The notes below the pieces were generated by a model that worked only from the letters and a program-made list of their open reading frames with translations, made no database searches and was not told the origin of the DNA. 64,000 nucleotides of DNA from RHLJ01 sp965222205 (GTDB taxonomy: Bacteria > Bacteroidota > Rhodothermia > Balneolales > Balneolaceae): NCBI GenBank assembly GCA_965222205.1, contig OZ244932.1:2914001-2978000 (forward strand), in the 5' to 3' direction. The stretch's first letter is position 1. Each line of letters starts with the position of its first letter. Made by a program: the position numbers and the translations under genes. Below, one piece after another: positions 58,900 to 64,000 of this stretch.

Positions 58900-59972
58900 A
58901 CCTCTCCTTTTGGAATCTTTAAGGTCACTTTAACCCCTTTTAAATCTTCCACATTCTCAATTGAAAATTTAAAATCACTTCCATAAATCTTTTCTAAACG
59001 ATTCATACTGTTTTGAATTCCAATTCCATTTACCTTTTCTAAATTCAATTTGTCGTGAATAGGAGCTCCATTATTAAAAATCTCAATAACCAGATATGCA
59101 TCTTTATTTGAGCATGATATTTTAAGCACTGCCTCCTCCATTTTATTGGAAATACCATGTTTAAAAGCATTTTCAATAAATGGCTGTAGAATCAGATTCG
59201 GGACTTCTTCTTTTTTACTTAGCTCATCGATTTCAAATTCAATTTTTAAACGATCCTGGAATCTCACGGCTTCAATACTCAAATATTTGTTAAGCATATC
59301 GATCTCTTCTTCGAGTTTAACAAAATCTTTCTGTTCACTTAAAAGAGCGTGCCTCAACATATCGCTTAATCCACTTATCATTTCCACTGCCTGAAGATTG
59401 GATTTTCTCCTTACTATCATCGAAATGGTATTTAAAGCATTAAATAAGAAATGTGGCTGCAGTTGCATCTTCAACATACCAAGTTGAGCCTTGGTTAGCT
59501 CAGATTCTAAAGAAACTGCTTTAATACTCTCTTCCCTGTACCTCTCATAATATTCGAACATAAGTAGAACAATTACTGCAACCCAATAAATAAGAATACT
59601 GTTGATGACATTTGTAGAAAACCCCCTCATTATATAAGAAAAAACTTCACTAGTTGACGATTCGGGGTGATAAAGAAAAGAAAAAAACCAATTGTTTGAC
59701 AGTAAATGTATAGCACCAAAAAAAACACTCAAAAAAACCTGTGACAAACCTCTCAATAAAAAAGAGAATCGTGCACTCTTTTTAAAAATGTAATAAATAA
59801 CAGGCGTTAAGATGATCCATGAAAAGGTAAATGACCCTGCAAAAGAAAACGCCCTTAACCATATAAATTCTCTACCACTGGAAACTATTGGGATGTAATT
59901 TCTTACAATTTCAATAATCCCCAGTAGTATCCAAATCATACTAAGGAAAAAAAAGACTCTTCGTTTCTGCAA
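58896..59972 (-). CDS. LytS-type histidine kinase (second pair)
   Basis: 358 residues, four membrane helices at the N-terminus (FFFLSMIWILLGIIEIVRNYI, FAGSFTFSWIILTPVIYYIF, LSVFFGAIHLLSNNWFFSFLY, NVINSILIYWVAVIVLLMFEY). It has the kinase motif MQLQPHFLFNALNTISMIV (His phospho-acceptor), ATP motifs LILQPFIENAFKHGIS and GIGIQNSMNRLEKIYG. It is likely to signal to the LytTR regulator downstream. Preceded by a 236-residue secreted gene 40 bases away. Confidence 0.9.
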   Translation of the reverse strand: MQKRRVFFFLSMIWILLGIIEIVRNYIPIVSSGREFIWLRAFSFAGSFTFSWIILTPVIYYIFKKSARFSFLLRGLSQVFLSVFFGAIHLLSNNWFFSFLYHPESSTSEVFSYIMRGFSTNVINSILIYWVAVIVLLMFEYYERYREESIKAVSLESELTKAQLGMLKMQLQPHFLFNALNTISMIVRRKSNLQAVEMISGLSDMLRHALLSEQKDFVKLEEEIDMLNKYLSIEAVRFQDRLKIEFEIDELSKKEEVPNLILQPFIENAFKHGISNKMEEAVLKISCSNKDAYLVIEIFNNGAPIHDKLNLEKVNGIGIQNSMNRLEKIYGSDFKFSIENVEDLKGVKVTLKIPKGEV

Positions 59973-60012
59973 TAACTTGTTGTAAATGTAGAGTAAGATT
60001 CAGTATCTATAA

Positions 60013-60723
60013 TTAATCTGCCGCATTCAAGAATCTTTCTGCTCTACCCAGCCAGAACTTATACCAAGCGGCGTTCCAGTAGTTATTTTGTGTTATAAAA
60101 TCTTTTTCGTTTTGCTCAAATTTTCCCCCGGCTTGTTTTAACATAACCTTCGCAGCAGCGATCATTCCGTAGTTACCTTCTTGAAGACCCCTTGAATACA
60201 GCTCGGTACCTATAAGTACCCAGCTTACCGGGTTTTCATTATCACTCTTGATCGATTCATACAATGATGTCTTTTGCAGCTGACTATATTTATATCTTTC
60301 TGTATCTGACTGTGAAAAGCTTGCTCTGAATGTATAAATCAAAGATTGGAGCACATGATAATCTGATGCTAATTCTTTTGTAGCGACCATGTCTTCTTTT
60401 GCTTTGTTTAAATATTCTTGTGAGAGATCAAGTATTTCCTCTTTGGTTAAATTCCTTGTTTTTAACTCTGTTGGAGAAATCCCTCGTGCTATTTGGGTAT
60501 ATATATATGACGCCCAAAAGTATGGCTCCCATGTATCGGGATTCTCTTGAGCAATTTTTACAAATGCTTCTGCAGATTTAAAGCTATCATGAGGCCAATT
60601 ATTGTCGCTACTTGTATGGTAGTTAAGGGCGTCATCCATTGAAGAATAAAAACTGTTATTTTGGGATACGCTTACTTCCGCGAGTAAAAATAGAATCGAA
60701 ACTAAAAAAAGTACCTTTTTCAT
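60013..60723 (-). CDS. secreted protein of unknown function, TPR-like helices
   Basis: 236 residues with a signal peptide (VLFLVSILFLLAEVSVSQ). The mature part is helical with TPR-like spacing: WEPYFWASYIYTQIARGI, LDLSQEYLNKAKEDMVATKEL, VSWVLIGTELYSRGLQEGNYGMIAAAKVML. No enzyme motif. Located upstream of the second LytS/LytTR pair, on the same strand, so it might be controlled by or feed into that system. The family is not recognised. Confidence 0.7.
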   Translation of the reverse strand: MKKVLFLVSILFLLAEVSVSQNNSFYSSMDDALNYHTSSDNNWPHDSFKSAEAFVKIAQENPDTWEPYFWASYIYTQIARGISPTELKTRNLTKEEILDLSQEYLNKAKEDMVATKELASDYHVLQSLIYTFRASFSQSDTERYKYSQLQKTSLYESIKSDNENPVSWVLIGTELYSRGLQEGNYGMIAAAKVMLKQAGGKFEQNEKDFITQNNYWNAAWYKFWLGRAERFLNAAD

Positions 60724-60897
60724 AATCAGGGTTAGTTAAATTGGATAACGAACTTTACGCCCAATTTTACTGCTTCTCAAAAAAATGCTGTAAAGCGGTA
60801 CTAACTTGATGTGTATTGTATAAGTCAGTTACCATATGTAGCTTCAAATATTGAATACCCGGATTGCTTTCGAAAACTAACTATAGAAGAATACCAC

Positions 60898-62046
60898 ATG
60901 TCAAAAAAAGATTACGCAGCCTTATCTATTGAAGCCCACAAAAAAGTAAGGGGTAAAATTTCAGTCGAGTCTAAACTACCGTTGGAAACTAAAGACGATC
61001 TTAGTATCGCTTATACCCCCGGCGTGGCAGAGCCCTGTAAGGAAATCGCAAAGGATGAAGAAAAAGCCTATGAATACACTGCCAAAGGAAATTTAGTGGC
61101 TGTAGTAAGTGATGGTTCTGCTGTACTTGGTCTGGGAAATATTGGACCGGAAGCAGCTATGCCCGTAATGGAAGGAAAGGCAGTACTTTTCAAGAAGTTT
61201 GCTGATGTGGATGCTGTACCCATTGTGCTAAGTACTCAGAATACAGAAGAGATCATTACTGCGGTAAAAGCTATTGCCCCAACCTTTGGAGGGATCAATC
61301 TGGAGGATATATCTGCTCCACGCTGCTTTGAAATTGAAGAGCGTTTGAAAACAGAGCTCCGGATTCCTGTTTTTCATGACGATCAACATGGAACAGCCAT
61401 TGTAACTCTTGCCGGAATGATTAATGCCTGCCGCTTAACCAGTCGGGAGCTTAAAGATTTATCTGTTGTAATAAATGGAGCCGGCGCAGCCGGTGTTGCA
61501 ATCGCTAAGCTATTATTTTCAGCGGGAGTTGAAGAAGTACTTATGTGTGACAGTAGCGGCATCATACACAAAGAACGAACAGATCTGAATCCCGTTAAAG
61601 AGAAAATGGCAGCGATCACCAACTCTAAGCAAAGAACCGGCGATTTAGCCACCGCAGTAGAAGGAGCAGATGTTTTTATTGGTGTTTCTGCGCCCGGTGT
61701 GTTAACTCAGGCTATGGTTAAAACAATGGCGAAGGATCCTATCATTTTTGCAATGGCTAACCCGATCCCCGAAATAATGCCGGATGAAGCTAAAGAAGCA
61801 GGTGCCTACATTATTGCTACAGGTAGATCAGACTTTCCTAACCAGATTAATAATGTATTAGCCTTTCCGGGACTTTTCAGGGGCGCACTGGATGCAAGAG
61901 TCAGCAATCTAACTACGAACATGTTTATCAAAGTCGCGGAAGCAATCGCCGATTGTGTGGATGAACTTTCGGTGGATCAAATTATTCCCAGCCCGTTTGA
62001 TGTACATGTACCCGAAAAAGTAGCGGAGGCTGTGAGGGATTTTTAA
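60898..62046 (+). CDS. malic enzyme (malate decarboxylating, short type)
   Basis: 382 residues from ATG 60898. The open frame reaches back to 60811, but those 29 codons have no family character and the ATG fits the motif KKDYAALSIEAHKKVRGK. Malic signature AYTPGVAEPCKEIAKD, the active-site Lys/Asp set in GNLVAVVSDGSAVLGLGNIG, INLEDISAPRCFEIEE and FHDDQHGTAIVTLAG. The NAD(P) Rossmann motif is VINGAGAAGVAI. There is no C-terminal PTA domain, so this is the short type. It yields pyruvate, CO2 and NAD(P)H from malate. Confidence 0.94.
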   Translation: MSKKDYAALSIEAHKKVRGKISVESKLPLETKDDLSIAYTPGVAEPCKEIAKDEEKAYEYTAKGNLVAVVSDGSAVLGLGNIGPEAAMPVMEGKAVLFKKFADVDAVPIVLSTQNTEEIITAVKAIAPTFGGINLEDISAPRCFEIEERLKTELRIPVFHDDQHGTAIVTLAGMINACRLTSRELKDLSVVINGAGAAGVAIAKLLFSAGVEEVLMCDSSGIIHKERTDLNPVKEKMAAITNSKQRTGDLATAVEGADVFIGVSAPGVLTQAMVKTMAKDPIIFAMANPIPEIMPDEAKEAGAYIIATGRSDFPNQINNVLAFPGLFRGALDARVSNLTTNMFIKVAEAIADCVDELSVDQIIPSPFDVHVPEKVAEAVRDF

Positions 62047-62067
62047 TTAATTTGATTTAGAATTAGT

Positions 62068-62200
62068 CCTCCCTTGAGGGAGGTGTCACGCCTTAAAGCG
62101 TGACGGAGGGTGTTGTGAGGTTTAGAAAGTTCGAATCCTCACAACACCCCACAGAATAAATCAGGAAGTGCTGATTTATTCATCTCCCCTCGAGGGGAGA
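62068..62200. repeat. composite multi-hairpin element, family E copy 2
   Basis: Hairpin 1 CCTCCC/GGGAGG (62068-62083). Hairpin 2 GTCACGC/GCGTGAC (62085-62104). Long stem GGGTGTTGTGAGG/CCTCACAACACCC (62108-62120 with 62137-62149, 13 of 13). Hairpin 3 AATAAATCA/TGATTTATT (62155-62180). Hairpin 4 perfect palindrome TCTCCCCTCGAGGGGAGA (62183-62200). Same modules and order as 11315-11453. The last hairpin overlaps the end of the 82-residue gene. Confidence 0.9.
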
Positions 62201-62428
62201 CTTTTCAGCTGTTCCATCAGTTTTATATTCATAGACTCTACTTTCCGTGTCGAGAAATAACCAAGCATCCAAACTGAAATCAGTTTCAACAAATGGAACG
62301 ATTGGATATATATGTTTAAGTGGTATACCATTTTCATCTGCCCAACTGAGAATAGATGTAGATGCTAATTCTATTAAATCGAACTGTAGTTTACGTTCAG
62401 CTGGTATTTGGTGCTCCCTTTTTGTCAT
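62180..62428 (-). CDS. small protein of unknown function ending inside a repeat
   Basis: 82 residues: EHQIPAERKLQFDLIELASTSILSWADENGIPLKHIYPIVPF is a plausible folded region with an acidic second half. The C-terminus AEKSPLEGR and the stop are encoded by hairpin 4 of repeat E. The start is ATG at 62428. Either the repeat inserted into an older, longer or shorter gene and supplied a new stop, or the gene is only partly real. No family is recognised. Confidence 0.5.
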   Translation of the reverse strand: MTKREHQIPAERKLQFDLIELASTSILSWADENGIPLKHIYPIVPFVETDFSLDAWLFLDTESRVYEYKTDGTAEKSPLEGR

Positions 62429-62453
62429 ATGAGTCTAACATACTATTATCAAA

Positions 62454-62494
62454 ACAAAAAACTAAGGCCATCAGAACTTCCCAACAGCCTCAGT
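62454..62494 (-). terminator. intrinsic terminator after the S41/tricorn-like gene
   Basis: On the minus strand the stem ACTGAGGC/GCCTTAGT (8 bp with a G-U pair) has an 18-base loop and is followed by TTTTTTG. Located 12 bases after the stop of the protease gene. Confidence 0.65.
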
Positions 62495-62505
62495 CTATTT
62501 AGTTC

Positions 62506-64000
62506 TTAATTCCCAGATTTAACCGGGCGCTTCCATCTGACCGGGTCGGCGGGGGTTTCAAGAATTGGGTTTGGATAACCTTCCAGTAACCGTAGCGCTT
62601 CTTTTATGGCTGCTTCTAGTTGAGGATCGCCTCCATTCATACTTTCTTTTGGGGTGTCCATCACTTCGATATCAGGCGAAATTCCAATGCCTTCTACATC
62701 CCACTCACCATCCATATTATAGAATCCACCGCGCGGAGCAACGATTCTACCTCCGTCAATTAATCGAGGAGTGTCCCAGGTTCCAACTAATCCACCCCAT
62801 GTTTTTGTGCCAATAAGCGGACCAATTTCTTCTTTCTTAAACATAAATGGAAGTAAATCACCACCAGACCCAGCACGCTCATTAATGATCATTACTTTAG
62901 GGCCCCATATTCCCGCTCCCGGAGAGGGAAATGGTCTGCGATCCCCTGCTTTGCTGTTAAAAAATCCATGCAAATCTCTGTTTAGCACATCAATAATGTA
63001 ATCAGCTGCTGATCCACCGCCGTTATTTCTTTGATCCAACACAACACCTCGTTTATCCTGCTGAGAGAAGTAATACCGATTGAAATAAGTATATCCACCG
63101 TTTCCGGTATTTGGAATCCAAACATAGGCAAGTTGCCCGTTAGACATTTCATCCACTTTCCGGCGATTTTCCTCTACCCAATGCCGGGTTCGTAGCCCAC
63201 CTTCGTTTGCAATCGGGACTACTGTGACCAGCCGGGCGCCGGAAGTATTAGGCGTATCATTTACCAGCAACTGAGTTTGCCGATTTACTGTCCCCTCAAA
63301 ATATTTGTAATAGTTTTGATCGGACTCGATCTCTACTCCGTTTACAGCGAGGATATAATCCCCTTCATTTACATCAATTCCCGGGCCGGAAAGTGGTGCT
63401 CTTAAATTCGGGTTCCAGCTTTCAGCCGTAAATATCTTTTTGATTCGATACGCTCCGTTTTCAAGTGAAATATCCGCGCCAAGAAGTCCGGCCGGTACGT
63501 TTTCTAAATCGGGGAAGTCACCACCACTTACATAGGAATGCCCTACCGCAACTTCACCACTCATTATATCAATCACATAATTTAAATCGGAGCGATGTTT
63601 GGCATGTTTTACCCAAGGCGCGTACCACTCGTACACATCATTCCAGGGAGCGCCGTGCATGTTATCTACATACAAGAAATCCCGCATAAAGCGCCATCCA
63701 TCCCGGAACATTTGCCCGAACTCTTCTTGTGGCTTAATTTTTAACTTAACTCCTGAAAGTGCCAGACTTCCATCACCAACCTTCTTTTCCCCGCCAGAAG
63801 TTTCCACGATTCCCCATGTTCCTCCTGATCGATACAGTAAGCTCTTTCTATCTTCTGAAACTACTGCTGCATTAACACTGGAAAGAAAGGTTGACACTTC
63901 CTGATCTTTGACTTCATACTTATGAAGTTTTGTTCCCTGATTAGGAATAGCCTCAAATATAAAAACCGTTCCTTCAGGTCCTCTTAATAATCCCTGATAA
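62506..64000 (-). CDS. tricorn-like S41 peptidase, C-terminal portion (5' end outside the window)
   Basis: The frame stays open to the right edge (residues such as LLRGPEGTVFIFEAI upstream of the first Met-like codon), so only the C-terminal ~497 residues are visible. Regions: end of a beta-propeller (SVNAAVVSEDRKSLLYRSGG), a helical bundle (FRDGWRFMRDFLYVDNMHGAPWNDVYEWYAPW), a PDZ-like module (APLSGPGIDVNEGDYILAVNGVEIE) and the S41 core with the nucleophile in INERAGSGGDLLPF (GSGG) and VLDQRNNGGG. It matches bacterial tricorn protease homologues, which degrade peptides in the periplasm or cytosol. Confidence 0.88.
   Translation of the reverse strand, partial: YQGLLRGPEGTVFIFEAIPNQGTKLHKYEVKDQEVSTFLSSVNAAVVSEDRKSLLYRSGGTWGIVETSGGEKKVGDGSLALSGVKLKIKPQEEFGQMFRDGWRFMRDFLYVDNMHGAPWNDVYEWYAPWVKHAKHRSDLNYVIDIMSGEVAVGHSYVSGGDFPDLENVPAGLLGADISLENGAYRIKKIFTAESWNPNLRAPLSGPGIDVNEGDYILAVNGVEIESDQNYYKYFEGTVNRQTQLLVNDTPNTSGARLVTVVPIANEGGLRTRHWVEENRRKVDEMSNGQLAYVWIPNTGNGGYTYFNRYYFSQQDKRGVVLDQRNNGGGSAADYIIDVLNRDLHGFFNSKAGDRRPFPSPGAGIWGPKVMIINERAGSGGDLLPFMFKKEEIGPLIGTKTWGGLVGTWDTPRLIDGGRIVAPRGGFYNMDGEWDVEGIGISPDIEVMDTPKESMNGGDPQLEAAIKEALRLLEGYPNPILETPADPVRWKRPVKSGN

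Noticed and set aside
60811..60897. 29 extra N-terminal codons of malic enzyme
   Set aside because: No family resemblance upstream of ATG 60898 and no ribosome-binding site at 60811.
1..64000. Prophage, IS element or defence island
   Set aside because: No transposase, integrase, phage structural, restriction or toxin-antitoxin genes were found. Apart from the cassette and the repeats the gene content is housekeeping and envelope.

Overview
The window looks like a chromosomal segment of a marine or saline member of the Balneolota (Rhodothermota/Bacteroidota relatives; Gracilimonas or Balneola type). This is inferred from family content, not from a marker search. The clues are a PorQ-like type IX secretion protein, Bacteroidota-style promoter -7 boxes (TAnnTTTG) in front of both tRNA genes, a CarboxypepD_reg-like protein, a DUF5916 protein, LytTR/LytS pairs, prefix-domain FtsX permeases, and many AT-rich intergenic palindromes. 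Base composition and codon use look uniform except for one small AT-rich gene at 43697-44038.

Layout. 1-7646: end of a PadR regulator and its FtsX/MacB-type permease, then a minus-strand group (SGNH hydrolase, DDAH-like enzyme, penicillin acylase-family hydrolase, small membrane protein). 7809-10988: ddl, nadK and mdh. 10989-11479: a repeat-rich gap. 11480-14634: minus-strand HIT / aroQ / flippase / NYN-cold-shock cluster. 14694-17352: thioredoxin-like protein, tRNA-Lys and a secreted four-domain nuclease. 17436-21389: FtsB-like, ROK kinase and LptD-like genes. 21390-27583 (minus): ribD-ribE, a PpiD-like chaperone, and the mlaE-mlaF-mlaD lipid transport operon. 27689-32953: compact plus-strand run porQ, K+ channel, aroC, TPR, LysM/RlpA, CPBP protease. 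33109-38442: ECF sigma factor, histidine kinase, and the tRNA-Leu-tig-clpP-clpX protein-quality block. 38573-43584: cutA, HtrA protease, nrnA, thiN, aminopeptidase P. 43683-44160: an isolated integron-type gene cassette with its own attC site. 44373-50128: DUF1801, surface and metabolic genes. 50389-62046: two LytS/LytTR signalling pairs, acylphosphatase, dnaX-ybaB-recR, M1 peptidase, malic enzyme. 62506 to the edge: tricorn-like S41 protease.

Most genes are core housekeeping or envelope genes with ordinary neighbours. The unusual biology lies in the DNA between and inside them. (1) A complete integron-style cassette: the 11 bases at its left end are the exact inverse of the start of a foldable attC site, and no integrase is nearby. 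(2) dnaX has a 9-A slippery run at the end of domain III, with stop codons at once in both alternative frames, so it probably encodes both tau and gamma. Just downstream its linker carries an in-frame copy of a palindromic repeat that is also found intergenically at 11.2 kb. (3) There are several families of structured dispersed repeats. One is a roughly 135-bp four-hairpin element present twice, in which two hairpins keep their pairing with unrelated sequences. Another is a four-copy AT-rich palindrome family.

All function calls rest on motif recognition by eye. No database search was possible.
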